DNA from: CAYMCQ01 sp964389025
GTDB taxonomy: Bacteria > Verrucomicrobiota > Verrucomicrobiia > Limisphaerales > CAYMCQ01
DNA: 41,441 bases
Assembly: GCA_964389025.1 (NCBI GenBank)
Contig: CAYMCQ010000030.1
Span: 1-41,441 of the forward strand
Direction: 5' to 3'
Part shown: one piece after another, positions 13,886 through 22,130 of the stretch
Layout of the letters: each line of letters starts with the position of its first letter
How positions within the stretch are numbered: position 1 is the first letter of the stretch
Notes under the pieces: model-generated
What the model saw: only the letters and a program-made list of their open reading frames with translations
Database searches by the model: none
What the model was told of the DNA's origin: nothing
Made by a program: the position numbers and the translations under genes

Positions 13886-14891
13886 ACTTGGCAGGCTTCG
13901 CGGATTTTCCCGCATCATCCGCTTCACGCACAACCCTGAACCCCACAAAATCCGCCGACGCCAGCCACCAGATGCTCTTGGGATTCTGCGGGTCGAGTTC
14001 GTTCCACTCCGGCGTTTCAATCATGCGCGCGGAACTGCGCATCTTGACGACCGGTTCGGAAAATGCGCCGCCGCGCGCGATTGCAGGACCGCTCGCCGCC
14101 GAACGCGCCATCCATTCCGTGACGTTCTTGGCGTCGCGAGTATCTTTGGCGTGCCAGCCCAGGTCGTTCGTTGACGCGCGCGCCACCCATTCCGCGACGT
14201 TCCCCACGATGTCGTAAAGTCCGAACGGGTTCGGTTTTTTCTTTCCGCAAGTCTGTGTTGTGCTGTCGGAATTCTCAATTGACCAGCCGTAGTCGCCGGC
14301 TTTGCTCGCCTCGTTGCCCCAGAAATACGCCGTGGTTGAACCGGCGCGGCAGGCGTATTCCCATTCGTCCTCCGTCGGGAGACGATATTTTTTTCCCGTT
14401 TTCCACGAGAGCCAGAGGCAGTATTCCGACGCCGCAAGATTCGACATGCCGATGGCCGGATAACCCTTCTCGCCGCGCTCGCGGTAAATCGAGCCGTAGG
14501 GCTTCGTCGGATGCGTGATGCCGTCGAGTTTCCCCTTTTCGACTTCCGCGTTCTCGCTGAAAACCCAGAGGACATATTCCGGCCAGCTCAGTTCATACTT
14601 CTCCATGTGGAAGGGCTTGATCTCGATTTTCCTGTCGCCCTTCTGCAACGTGCCGCCGGGAATCGCAACCATCTCGAACTTCACCGTCGTGCCGGGGATT
14701 TGCTCCGTGTAGTTCGTGAACGTTAAATCTGCTGCCAGGCAAAGCTGCTGCAAACACCAAACACCAAACACCAAACACCAACAAAATCCCAAACTCCAAT
14801 TCCCAAACACCGTGCGCAGTAAAATTCTTTGGCGCTTGGTAATTGGTGTTTCTTTGGTGTTTGGTTTTTGATGTTTGGTGTTTTCAGTCAT
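13884..14891 (-). CDS. secreted formylglycine-generating-enzyme (SUMF1)-type domain protein
   Basis: The 335-residue protein has an FGE-sulfatase domain: FEMVAIPGGT, PVxxV-like WPEYVLW, YRLPTEDEWEYACRAG, NPFGLYDIVGNVAEWV, and the closing GFRVVRE. The family includes sulfatase-activating oxidases and many proteins that only share the fold; the catalytic cysteine pair of true FGE is not evident, and no sulfatase gene is nearby. Start ATG 14891 (GTG 14900 is also possible). The leader is encoded by the heptamer repeat at 14752-14885: KHQKPNTKETPITKRQ, then a hydrophobic GFCWCLVFGVWCL, and a cleavage site after LAA/D. Confidence 0.85.
   Translation of the reverse strand: MTENTKHQKPNTKETPITKRQRILLRTVFGNWSLGFCWCLVFGVWCLQQLCLAADLTFTNYTEQIPGTTVKFEMVAIPGGTLQKGDRKIEIKPFHMEKYELSWPEYVLWVFSENAEVEKGKLDGITHPTKPYGSIYRERGEKGYPAIGMSNLAASEYCLWLSWKTGKKYRLPTEDEWEYACRAGSTTAYFWGNEASKAGDYGWSIENSDSTTQTCGKKKPNPFGLYDIVGNVAEWVARASTNDLGWHAKDTRDAKNVTEWMARSAASGPAIARGGAFSEPVVKMRSSARMIETPEWNELDPQNPKSIWWLASADFVGFRVVREADDAGKSAKPAK
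14752..14885. repeat. heptamer inverted repeat (copy D), translated as signal peptide
   Basis: Left arm 14752-14780 is near-perfect (CACCAAA)4. Right arm, about 14844-14883, is TTTGGTG-like. On the minus strand it encodes the leader of the FGE-type protein. On the plus strand a frame open from 14829 into the gene at 14982 also reads it as a hydrophobic segment (FFGVWFLMFGVF). Confidence 0.92.
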
Positions 14892-14981
14892 GTTGTCCAC
14901 ACACCGACGCCCGCATTGACGCGGCTATTCGATGAGCGGGTGATTGTTGAATGTTGCCGGGCTTTTTGTCAATCTGCGGAG

Positions 14982-15890
14982 ATGATGGCCAAAGACTTTC
15001 GGAAATTTCTTGTTCGCGGCCTTGTTGTGGCAATCATCGCGCTGCTCGGCTTTTTGTTTTACACGGTCACTCGCCCGCCGCCTCCGCCACCTCCACTCCC
15101 AAATCCAAATGGCTACGATGATTTTGTTAAAGCGGGAGGAATGGTGCCGGGGAACTTACTATTCTCAGAATACGCGGCGACTTCAAACGTGCGGCAATTG
15201 CGTTTTGTCATCTCGACCAATGCTGAAGCATTCAAACTGGTGCGGCTTGGGCTTGATCGTGAGTGCCGCGTCCCGCTTCGGAATTCAAGAAAGCAATTCG
15301 ACGAGGAACACATGCCTGTGCTTCCCACGTTTAAGCGGCTGGCATATGCCTTCGAAGCAGAGGGTAAACTGGCCGAATTGGAAGGGCACCCAGCGGACGC
15401 GTTGCGGAGTTATCTCGATTGCATTCGATTCGGCCGGCAGTTGTCTCGGGGCGGGCTTGCCATTGATAAACTTGTGAGTGTCGCGGATGAAAACATTGGA
15501 ATGAGAGCATTGCAGCGAATGGCTGGCAGCTTGGGCACAAACGAATGTCACCTGGCGATTCAGGCTCTGGCAAAGCTCGATTCAAACAATGAGTCGGCTG
15601 ACGACTTTTGGAAACGCGACCGCAAATTCGGCAGACATATCTCTGACTGGCGAGAGTGGATTACTTCATTGCTGGCCTTTAATCAAAGGCGTCAGATACA
15701 ACAAAAATTCCGAACGAAGCTGGACAACTGTGATCTGACCAGACGCCGTTTGATGCTCGACCTCGCTGCCCGCGCCTACGAACTCGAAAAAGGCGAGCGG
15801 CCCAAAACCATCGCCGACCTCGTGCCGGATTATCTGAAAACAATTCCGCTCGATCCGTTCACCGGCACAAATATCGTTTATCAACCGTGA
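14982..15890 (+). CDS. hypothetical single-pass membrane protein with C-terminal LVPDYL/DPFTG motif
   Basis: This roughly 302-residue protein is not assigned to a named family. It has a basic N-terminus (KDFRKFLVRG), one membrane helix (VVAIIALLGFLFYTV), a proline-rich linker and a large, probably periplasmic, helical domain. The ending LVPDYLKTIPLDPFTG is a motif I associate with hypothetical proteins common in Verrucomicrobia and related to pseudopilin-like genes. Start is ATG 14982 or 14985, close behind GCGGAG. The frame is open upstream to 14829 through heptamer repeat copy D, which would add a second hydrophobic segment; I consider that unlikely but possible. Confidence 0.6.
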   Translation: MMAKDFRKFLVRGLVVAIIALLGFLFYTVTRPPPPPPPLPNPNGYDDFVKAGGMVPGNLLFSEYAATSNVRQLRFVISTNAEAFKLVRLGLDRECRVPLRNSRKQFDEEHMPVLPTFKRLAYAFEAEGKLAELEGHPADALRSYLDCIRFGRQLSRGGLAIDKLVSVADENIGMRALQRMAGSLGTNECHLAIQALAKLDSNNESADDFWKRDRKFGRHISDWREWITSLLAFNQRRQIQQKFRTKLDNCDLTRRRLMLDLAARAYELEKGERPKTIADLVPDYLKTIPLDPFTGTNIVYQP

Positions 15891-15935
15891 GCAAGAAGCG
15901 TCAGTAAACCGTCCGAAACACCGCAAGGTTTTGGA

Positions 15936-15957
15936 CTGCGCCAGTCCTCTGGCGCAG
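15936..15957. repeat. short hairpin repeat CTGCGCCAG/CTGGCGCAG
   Basis: A perfect 9-bp stem with a TCCT loop lies in the 189-nt gap between the hypothetical gene and the M20 peptidase gene. There is no T-tract after it, so it is more likely a REP-type repeat than an intrinsic terminator. Nothing else is seen in this gap. Confidence 0.6.
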
Positions 15958-16079
15958 CCCAAGACGCTGGTGCGGCAATCGAAGCCCTGGCTTAATCGGT
16001 TCATCTCCCGATACTCGCGCCGTTTTCATTCATCTGGAGAAACCTTTGCTTCTCTCCTTTGCCACTGTTAAATGAACGG

Positions 16080-17444
16080 ATGGATTCCGTTCTAAATTAT
16101 CTCAAGCGAAACCAACGTCGCTTCATTGACGAACTCTGTGACTACGTCCGCTTTCCCAGCGTCTCCGCGCAGCCGCAGCATCGAAAAGATTTGCAGGCGT
16201 GCGCGGTCTGGCTCGTCCAGCATTGCAAACAAATCGGCCTCGACACGAGGCTTTGCGCGACGGAAGGAAATCCGATAGTCGTCGCGAAAACAAAACGACG
16301 CACTGGCAAAAAACATTTTCTCGTCTATGGCCACTACGATGTCCAGCCGCCCGAGCCGTTCGACTTGTGGAAATCGCCGCCGTTCGAGCCGCGAATCGTT
16401 GGCCGCAATCTGTTCGCGCGCGGCGCGAGCGACAACAAAGGCCAGAACCTCGCGCACTTGAAAGCTGTCGAGGCGTTCCTGAAAACGAAAACAGAATTGC
16501 CGTGCGACATCACCTTCGTCATCGAAGGCGAGGAAGAAGTCGGCAGCAAAAGTCTCGCGGGCTTCCTGAAAAAAAACCGACGCGAGCTGAACTGCGACGC
16601 CGTTGTGATTTCCGACACGGGAATGCCGGACTTGAAACATCCTGCGCTGACTTACGCGCTGCGCGGAATCATTTCCTTCGAGATCATTTTGCGCGGGCCG
16701 TCGCGCGACTTGCACTCGGGAATTTTCGGCGGCTCCGTTGAAAATCCCGCGATGGCGTTGAGCCGCCTGCTCGCGAAAGTCCGCGATGACAATGGCCGCG
16801 TCACGATTCCCGGTTTTTACGATGGCGTCGCGCCGCTGTCGGCTTACGAGCGGAAACAATTCAAACGCATCCCGCAAAACGACCGCGAGTATCAAAAACT
16901 TCTCGGCGTCCCAAAACTTTTCGGCGAGCGCGGATTTTCCTGGCAGGAACAGCGAACGTCGCGGCCAACGTTTGAGATCAACGGCCTGACCAGCGGCTAT
17001 CAGGGCGACGGCAGCAAAACCATCGTGCCCGCGTGGGCGCGCGCGAAAGTCACCGCGCGGCTCGTGCCAAACCAAAACCCGGCGCACGTCCGAAAAGTCG
17101 TCAGCACATTTTTGAAGAAGCATTGCCCGCCGACCGTTCGCCTCGAACTGAAAGCCGGCCACGGCGCCGAACCTTACATCGTTTCGCCAACAAGCGCGCA
17201 GGCACAGGCGGCGTTGCGCGCGTTGCGAGGCGCATTTGGCCGCGAGCCGGTCTTGATGCGTGAGGGCGGCTCGATTCCCATCGTGAACCAGTTCAAAAGA
17301 ATTCTGGGCGCGGATTCATTGTTGCTCGGCCTCGGTCTGCCCGATGATAATCCTCATTCGCCGAACGAAAAATTCAATCTGGATTGTTTCGCGAAAGGCC
17401 AGGCGATGAGCGCGCAGTTGTGGCGGGAGTTGGCCCGGGCCTAA
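16080..17444 (+). CDS. M20-family dipeptidase/metallopeptidase
   Basis: The 454-residue protein is a zinc peptidase of the M20 family (ArgE/DapE/CNDP-like). Metal ligands are visible: H85 and D87 in YGHYDVQP, D118 in ARGASDNKGQ, and E151/E152 in VIEGEEEVGS with the catalytic base. The dimerisation domain (RDLHSGIFGG, NPAMAL) and the final GLGLPDDNPHSPNEKF with its last histidine follow. The architecture matches the 'dipeptidase' subgroup that cleaves C-terminal residues of short peptides. There is no signal peptide, so it is cytoplasmic. ATG 16080 is preferred to the upstream TTG at 16059. Confidence 0.92.
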   Translation: MDSVLNYLKRNQRRFIDELCDYVRFPSVSAQPQHRKDLQACAVWLVQHCKQIGLDTRLCATEGNPIVVAKTKRRTGKKHFLVYGHYDVQPPEPFDLWKSPPFEPRIVGRNLFARGASDNKGQNLAHLKAVEAFLKTKTELPCDITFVIEGEEEVGSKSLAGFLKKNRRELNCDAVVISDTGMPDLKHPALTYALRGIISFEIILRGPSRDLHSGIFGGSVENPAMALSRLLAKVRDDNGRVTIPGFYDGVAPLSAYERKQFKRIPQNDREYQKLLGVPKLFGERGFSWQEQRTSRPTFEINGLTSGYQGDGSKTIVPAWARAKVTARLVPNQNPAHVRKVVSTFLKKHCPPTVRLELKAGHGAEPYIVSPTSAQAQAALRALRGAFGREPVLMREGGSIPIVNQFKRILGADSLLLGLGLPDDNPHSPNEKFNLDCFAKGQAMSAQLWRELARA

Positions 17445-17461
17445 ATTTCCAACCAGTGGCA

Positions 17462-17857
17462 CTACCACTTCAAAACTTGCAGTCCGGCAACTTGGTCAAA
17501 GTGGCTATCACGCGCGGCCAGTGGCAGTTGATACTCTTTGGCAAGCGCGGAAATCCAAATGTCGTTTTCAGGGATTGGCGTTCCGGCTTTTGACAACGCC
17601 GCACGTATTTGTCCGTAGTGGTCGGCTGTCGCTGCGCTCGGCGAGAGCAATATGACCGCAGAAAGAAAATTTGTGATCTCCTGCAATGTCTTTGTCTGAT
17701 TCGCAGAAAGGTAAGCGCCGCAATAAAGTTCACCGAGGACAGTCTGCGGCAGGTAAAGGGTTGCTGCGCTTTGAAACCGTCGTCCAACGGCGGCGTCTTT
17801 TTTGAAGTAGGGAATGACAACCGACGTGTCCAACAGCACATCACCATTGGCTGGCAT
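17462..17857 (-). CDS. vapC: VapC-type PIN-domain toxin
   Basis: The 131-residue protein is a canonical VapC ribonuclease. The four acidic active-site residues are visible: D10 (LLDTSVVI), E43 (LGELYCG), D99 (PENDIWI) and D117 (RDSHF). VapC toxins cut tRNA or rRNA. It starts at ATG 17857, inside the upstream antitoxin gene (17-nt overlap). It is convergent with the M20 gene, 17 nt away. Its sequence is quite different from the PIN toxin at 5864, so the two are not recent copies of each other. Confidence 0.92.
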   Translation of the reverse strand: MPANGDVLLDTSVVIPYFKKDAAVGRRFQSAATLYLPQTVLGELYCGAYLSANQTKTLQEITNFLSAVILLSPSAATADHYGQIRAALSKAGTPIPENDIWISALAKEYQLPLAARDSHFDQVAGLQVLKW

Positions 17858-18059
17858 CAATCCTTTCGCAGTTTGCTTCGATGGCACTGAGCATCGAGTC
17901 CGCTTCTGATTCAGTAAGGCAGCCGAAAGCACGATTTAACGCGGTGCGACGCTTTGTGTCAGATGTTTCTTTCAAGCGATGAACATACTCTGCCGCTACC
18001 GCGAGTTTTGTCGGCGGCAGCGATTTGAGTTCTTCAACGATTGTTTCCAGTTTGCTCAC
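17841..18059 (-). CDS. antitoxin partner of VapC
   Basis: The 72-residue protein starts at GTG 18059 with SKLETIVEELKSLPPTKLAV, the N-terminal pattern also found in the antitoxin at 5692. An EYVHRLKE helix follows, and a C-terminus that should thread onto VapC. No MazE- or Phd-type DNA-binding motif can be named with certainty. The gene precedes and overlaps vapC, as expected for an antitoxin, and lies 38 nt downstream of maf on the same strand. Unlike the two other pairs in this window it has no duplicated gene fragment at its borders. Confidence 0.72.
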   Translation of the reverse strand: MSKLETIVEELKSLPPTKLAVAAEYVHRLKETSDTKRRTALNRAFGCLTESEADSMLSAIEANCERIDASQW

Positions 18060-18097
18060 GGCAAAAATATAAAAGGACAACCGGATGCTGGCAAGCG

Positions 18098-18676
18098 TTA
18101 GAGAGGGTGTTCCCACGACGTCAGCTCTTCGCGCAACCTTTCGATGGGCAGCCCGACGACGTTGGTGTATGACCCGGAAATATTTTCCACGATTTCGTTG
18201 CCCTGCTCCTGAATCGCATACGCGCCTGCTTTGTCGAGCGGATTGATCTGCATGAGGTAGCGGCGGATTTTCACCGCGTCGAGCGGGTGAAATTTTACCG
18301 AGGTCGTCTCCGAAAAAAGTTTTTGCCGGTGCTCGCGCAAATGCAGCAGGCAAATCCCGGTGACGACCTGATGAGTCTGGCCGGAAAGTCGTTCGAGCAT
18401 CGTGTAGGCTTCTTCAAGCGAACGCGGTTTGCCAAAAAGTTTTGTGCCGAGACAAACGAGCGTGTCGGCGGCAACGATGAGCGCGTCGGGAAATTTTTTC
18501 GCCACGTCGCGCGCCTTGCGGTAGGCATTGAGCTGGGAAATTTCCTGCCCGGTCAATTGTTCCGAGTGCAATTCAGAGGCGTTGCTCGGCACGATGCGAA
18601 ACTCGCAGCCGATCTGGCGCAGCAATTCATTTCTGCGCGGCGACGCCGAAGCCAGAATGAGCGGCGGCAAGTTCAT
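18098..18676 (-). CDS. maf: Maf-like nucleoside triphosphate pyrophosphatase
   Basis: The 192-residue protein hydrolyses non-canonical or modified nucleotides (dTTP/UTP or m7GTP type). It has the family start LILASASPRRNELLRQIG, then the ADTLVCLG and GKPRSLEEAYTMLERLSGQTHQVVTG motifs and the GAYAIQEQG segment with the catalytic acidic residue region. The ATG at 18676 lies just after GCGGAG; an in-frame ATG at 18697 would add seven residues with no family support. Upstream is a 227-nt non-coding gap that ends at tRNA-Val. Confidence 0.93.
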   Translation of the reverse strand: MNLPPLILASASPRRNELLRQIGCEFRIVPSNASELHSEQLTGQEISQLNAYRKARDVAKKFPDALIVAADTLVCLGTKLFGKPRSLEEAYTMLERLSGQTHQVVTGICLLHLREHRQKLFSETTSVKFHPLDAVKIRRYLMQINPLDKAGAYAIQEQGNEIVENISGSYTNVVGLPIERLREELTSWEHPL

Positions 18677-18763
18677 GTTCTCCGCAGCGCGTGCCATAAC
18701 GCCCTGAAACTACCGCCATTTTAGAAACGACTCAAGCACTCGAATCAGGTCAAACTTCGGGAG

Positions 18764-18784
18764 TCCTCCGGCATAGCCGGAGGA
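18764..18784. repeat. short hairpin TCCTCCGGC/GCCGGAGGA
   Basis: A perfect 9-bp stem with an ATA loop, followed on the plus strand by TTT. No plus-strand gene ends just before it, so it is listed as a repeat rather than a terminator. The rest of the maf-tRNA gap (18677-18903) shows nothing else I can name. Confidence 0.5.
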
Positions 18785-18903
18785 TTTCCTATGAATTAAT
18801 CTGTCGGCAGGGGTGTCAACTGCCTTAAAGAGTTGATTGGGCTGACTGGAAAAATGTTCGCCGTTGTCAAAATGCCGAAGCGTGCGATAACTTCAGCGGC
18901 GAT

Positions 18904-18979
18904 GGGCGCTTGGCGCAGTGGCTAGCGCGTCTCGTTTACACCGAGTAGGTCGGGGGTTCGAATCCCTCAGCGCCCACCA
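18904..18979 (+). tRNA. tRNA-Val (anticodon TAC)
   Basis: The acceptor stem GGGCGCT/AGCGCCC is perfect, the D stem is GCGC/GCGC, and the anticodon loop TTTACAC gives TAC. The T arm contains GGGTTCGAATCCC (stem closed by a G·T pair outside GGG/CCC). The CCA end is encoded. Confidence 0.92.
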
Positions 18980-19021
18980 TTTTGAACCCGCCTCTTTGCC
19001 CCGTTAGTATTGAGCGAAGGC

Positions 19022-19098
<77 letters not shown>

Positions 19099-19152
19099 GC
19101 GAAGCCAACAGTAGCCGGCGGGACTGAATATCTCAAATAGATTTTGGCGCGA

Positions 19153-20529
19153 TCAGCCGCCGAGCAAACATGGATCGCTCACATCACCTTTATTGAAATC
19201 CACGTATTCCTCCGTCAAATCCGCCGCATACATCACTGCGCTTGCGTTGCCGAGATTCAAATTGATGTGCAAATCAAATTCTGCAAGCGCGGCGATCTGG
19301 CAAAAGGCTTTGAAGGAAGTTTTCGTCGGTTGGCCGCGCTTGAGTGAGAACAAAAGCTTGTTGCTACCGGGCGCGCTGTAAGCGATATCCACCTTCTCCT
19401 CCACGATTTTCGCCGGCGAATAGCCGAGCGCGTCAATGATGCGTCCCCAATTCGGGTCGCCGCCGTGCCAGCTTGTTTTCACCAGCGCGCTGTTGGCGAC
19501 CGCGCGGGCGGCGGCATCGGCATCAGCAAAATTTCGCGCGCTATTCACGCGAACGGTCACGAAGCGGGAAACACCTTCGCCATCGCGCACGATTTTTTTC
19601 GCAAGTTCAAGGCAGACGTGGTTGAGGGCGGATTGAAAAACTTGCTCATCTTGTAGCAGCCGACGTGAGGAGGCTCTGAAATTCTTCCTGGAAGTGAGCC
19701 TCCTTACATCGGCTGCTACAATAGGAAGGTTTCCCGCCATTCCATTTGCCAGCACCAGCACCGTGTCGTTCGTGCTCATGTCGCCGTCCACGGTGATGCG
19801 ATTGAAGCTTTGCGCGACGGCTTCTTCAAGAGCGACCTGTAATGTATTTTTCTCGATGGCGGCGTCGGTCGTGATGAAACAGAGCATCGTAGCGTGAAGT
19901 GGCGATGCGGCTGGACGCGCGCCGGTTGCGCTCATTCCCGGCTGGATCATTCCCGCACCTTTGCAAACACCGCCGATTCGGATTTTTTTCCCACCGAGCG
20001 AAAATTCAACAGCGATTTGTTTTGGTCGCGTGTCGCTGGTCATGATGGCTTCGGCGACCTGGCCGGCGTGCTCGATTGAATTTCCGAGAGCTTTCGAGGC
20101 GTCGAGAATTCCGCGCTTCACGTTTTGCATCGGCAGTGTGACGCCGATTCGTCCGGTCGAGCCGACGAGCACTTTTTTTGCTGAAAGTATTAATTGCTGC
20201 GCGGCGAATTGCGCCATCTCCCGCGCATCTGCCAACCCCTGTTTACCTGTGCAGGCATTGGCGTTTCCCGAGTTCACGACAATGGCTTGGGCGGCCCCGC
20301 CTTTGACATGCTCGACGCAAACTTTCACCGGAGCGGCGCAGACCTGATTCGTTGTGAACATTCCGGCGACAGTCGCGGGAACTTTGGAAACGATGAGGGC
20401 GAGGTCGCGTCTCTTGCCTTTGTTCGAGCCTTTGCCGGTGCCAAGGCGTTTGATATCGCAAAAAACTCCGCTGGCGAGAAAACCTTTCGGCGCGGTGATG
20501 GAGCCGGAAATGATTTTGAAATTTTTCAT
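19153..20529 (-). CDS. argJ: bifunctional glutamate N-acetyltransferase/amino-acid acetyltransferase, with palindrome-encoded insert
   Basis: ArgJ moves the acetyl group between ornithine and glutamate in the cyclic arginine pathway. The family's self-cleavage site is present at A213-T214 (HATMLCFITTD), T214 being the nucleophile of the mature beta chain. The protein is 458 residues, about 40-60 longer than common ArgJ. Residues 271-293 (VAADVRRL ... SSRRLLQ) are encoded exactly by the 69-bp palindrome at 19652-19720 and interrupt the segment before the conserved HVCLELAKKIVRDGEG. The insert keeps the frame, so the protein may still work if a surface loop took it. argJ overlaps the preceding nucleotidyltransferase gene by 4 nt (ATGA). 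Confidence 0.93.
   Translation of the reverse strand: MKNFKIISGSITAPKGFLASGVFCDIKRLGTGKGSNKGKRRDLALIVSKVPATVAGMFTTNQVCAAPVKVCVEHVKGGAAQAIVVNSGNANACTGKQGLADAREMAQFAAQQLILSAKKVLVGSTGRIGVTLPMQNVKRGILDASKALGNSIEHAGQVAEAIMTSDTRPKQIAVEFSLGGKKIRIGGVCKGAGMIQPGMSATGARPAASPLHATMLCFITTDAAIEKNTLQVALEEAVAQSFNRITVDGDMSTNDTVLVLANGMAGNLPIVAADVRRLTSRKNFRASSRRLLQDEQVFQSALNHVCLELAKKIVRDGEGVSRFVTVRVNSARNFADADAAARAVANSALVKTSWHGGDPNWGRIIDALGYSPAKIVEEKVDIAYSAPGSNKLLFSLKRGQPTKTSFKAFCQIAALAEFDLHINLNLGNASAVMYAADLTEEYVDFNKGDVSDPCLLGG
19652..19720. repeat. palindromic repeat, family GTAGCAGCCGA (copy 2), inside argJ
   Basis: Arms 19652-19676 and 19696-19720 are 25-nt inverted copies with two mismatches. Total length is 69 bp, i.e. 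23 codons, and no stop falls in the argJ frame. The same family is at 85-146 and 40218-40241. Confidence 0.95.
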
Positions 20530-21041
20530 CGAAGCTGTTGACGGATTGCCGGGGGAAGTTGCGGCACGAACTGCGGATATTTTTCCGCGACTCGAATCAA
20601 ATCCAGTTCATCCTTCTTGCGTTTGGAAAGTCTGCGCTGCGGGTCGCTCCACGCCCAGATTTTTGCCTGAACCAAGTCGGCAAGCGAAGCAACGCGCACT
20701 TGCAAACCTAATGTCTGCCGGGTTTCGGCCCGTTTTGGAAAGTCCGCATAACGAGCATCTTTGGTGAACTGAATCCGAAGTTCGCTTCCCGGGCGGATGG
20801 CGTTCAGCGAATGTTCGTGGTCTTCAACGGTGAACCCAAGTTTTTCGAGCCGTGTTTCGACCGCGTTCAAGTGCGCCGCCGCAAGCGCGAAGTCCGCGTC
20901 CATCGTGTAAACCGGCTCGACGTAGCAGTTGATGGCAAGCCCACCGATGAGACAGTAATCGCGCAGCGACTCGCAGACTTCGACGACCTGATGAAAGTCG
21001 TCGCCGCCCGAGATGGATTGAAATGCGGCGCTGGCCGTCAT
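20526..21041 (-). CDS. nucleotidyltransferase-like protein (AbiEii/DUF6036-like)
   Basis: The 171-residue protein has a minimal nucleotidyltransferase pattern: YCLIGGLAINCYVEP followed by YTMDADF, which matches the GG.A...(R)xTxDxD active-site signature, then a helical domain with DLVQAKIWAWSDPQRRLSKRKKDELDL. That last segment (K.....R.KD..D) recurs in AbiEii-like toxins and related families that modify RNA or proteins. No AbiEi-type partner is adjacent. ATG 21041 lies 2 nt after the argC stop, and its stop overlaps the argJ start, so it is embedded in the arginine operon between two pathway genes. Function is unknown. Confidence 0.68.
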   Translation of the reverse strand: MTASAAFQSISGGDDFHQVVEVCESLRDYCLIGGLAINCYVEPVYTMDADFALAAAHLNAVETRLEKLGFTVEDHEHSLNAIRPGSELRIQFTKDARYADFPKRAETRQTLGLQVRVASLADLVQAKIWAWSDPQRRLSKRKKDELDLIRVAEKYPQFVPQLPPAIRQQLR

Positions 21042-21043
21042 AG

Positions 21044-22108
21044 TCAAGTCAATCCCGCCGCTTCCTCAAAGCTGCACGCGATGTTCATGCTTTGGACGGC
21101 CTGACCGCTCGCGCCTTTGACGATGTTGTCAATCGCGCTCATGACGATGAGCCGACCGGTGCGCGGGTCGAGCCGCCAGCCGATTTCGCAGACGTTCGTT
21201 CCGACGACGTTCTTGGTGTCGGGCAGAGTTTTTCCTTCGAGCACGCGCACGAACGGCTCCTTCGCGTAGGCTTTGGCAAAAGCGTCCGTGATTTTTCCAG
21301 TGAGCGCGAACATCTCACTGGAATTTTTGAAATGCTTTGCGGGCGCGAGATAAATCGTCGTCAGGATGCCACGATTGACGGGGATCAAATGCGGTGTGAA
21401 CTGGATTGTAATTTTTTTTCCGCCGGCAGAGGAAAGTTCCTGCTCGATCTCGGACAAGTGCCGGTGCTTCGGCACGCCGTAGGGCCGCACGCTTTCGTTG
21501 CACTCGACGAACAGGTAATCGGCTTCAACTTTTCGACCTGCACCGCTGACGCCGCTCAAGGAATCCGCGATGAGTGAATCAGGGTGAACAAGCTTCGCGC
21601 GCATCAACGGAACTGCCGCCAGCAAAACGCTCGTGGGATAACATCCGGGCGACGCGATGAGCGAAGCCTTCTTGATTTGCGCGCGATAAATTTCCGGCAA
21701 ACCGTAAACCGATTTCTTCAGCAACTCCGGGGCGGGATGGTCGTGCGCGTAAAAATCTTTGTAAACTTCGGCGCTCTTGAGCCGGAAATCCGCGCTCAGG
21801 TCAATGACCGTGCAGCCAAGTTTCAACAGCGGCACGGCGAACTCGGCGGCGACTCCGTGGGGCAGCGCAAGAAAAATCAGCTTCGCAACTTTGGCGAGCG
21901 ATTTTGCGTCCGGCTCGGTGAATTTCAGTTTCTTTGCCGACGGCAGGTGCGCGAACTTGGGAAAGATTTGCGCGACGGTCTGCCCTGCGTATTGGCGCGA
22001 CGTGACCGCCGCGAGTTCGACGTGCGGATGATTCAACAGCAGGCGCACCAGTTCCTCGCCCGAGTAACCGGATGCGCCGACGATGCCGACTTTGATTTTC
22101 TTTTCCAT
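21044..22108 (-). CDS. argC: N-acetyl-gamma-glutamyl-phosphate reductase
   Basis: The 354-residue enzyme makes N-acetylglutamate semialdehyde in arginine biosynthesis using NADPH. The Rossmann loop GIVGASGYSGEEL is at residues 8-20, the catalytic cysteine is C156 in SPGCYPTS, and GVSGAGRK and the FTPHLIPVNRGILTT segment are standard. The ATG at 22108 gives the family start; the frame is open for 31 codons further upstream, but that part crosses the rpsI terminator. It is followed at 2 nt by the nucleotidyltransferase gene and then argJ, forming a minus-strand unit. Confidence 0.96.
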   Translation of the reverse strand: MEKKIKVGIVGASGYSGEELVRLLLNHPHVELAAVTSRQYAGQTVAQIFPKFAHLPSAKKLKFTEPDAKSLAKVAKLIFLALPHGVAAEFAVPLLKLGCTVIDLSADFRLKSAEVYKDFYAHDHPAPELLKKSVYGLPEIYRAQIKKASLIASPGCYPTSVLLAAVPLMRAKLVHPDSLIADSLSGVSGAGRKVEADYLFVECNESVRPYGVPKHRHLSEIEQELSSAGGKKITIQFTPHLIPVNRGILTTIYLAPAKHFKNSSEMFALTGKITDAFAKAYAKEPFVRVLEGKTLPDTKNVVGTNVCEIGWRLDPRTGRLIVMSAIDNIVKGASGQAVQSMNIACSFEEAAGLT

Positions 22109-22130
22109 TCGCTCTTGAATTGATTCACTA

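Noticed and set aside
14752..14885. Possible CRISPR array because of tandem short repeats
   Set aside because: Units are 7 nt without spacers and form inverted arms; no cas genes are present.
16092..17162. 356-codon minus-strand open frame opposite the M20 peptidase
   Set aside because: Antisense shadow; all zinc-ligand motifs are on the plus strand.
17441..18100. Gene-end duplication around the vapC pair, like those at gcvT and glutaredoxin
   Set aside because: I compared the ends of the M20 and maf genes with the borders of the pair and saw no duplicated segment.
18764..18784. Hairpin as a terminator
   Set aside because: No gene on the plus strand ends before it, and the T-tract is only three bases.
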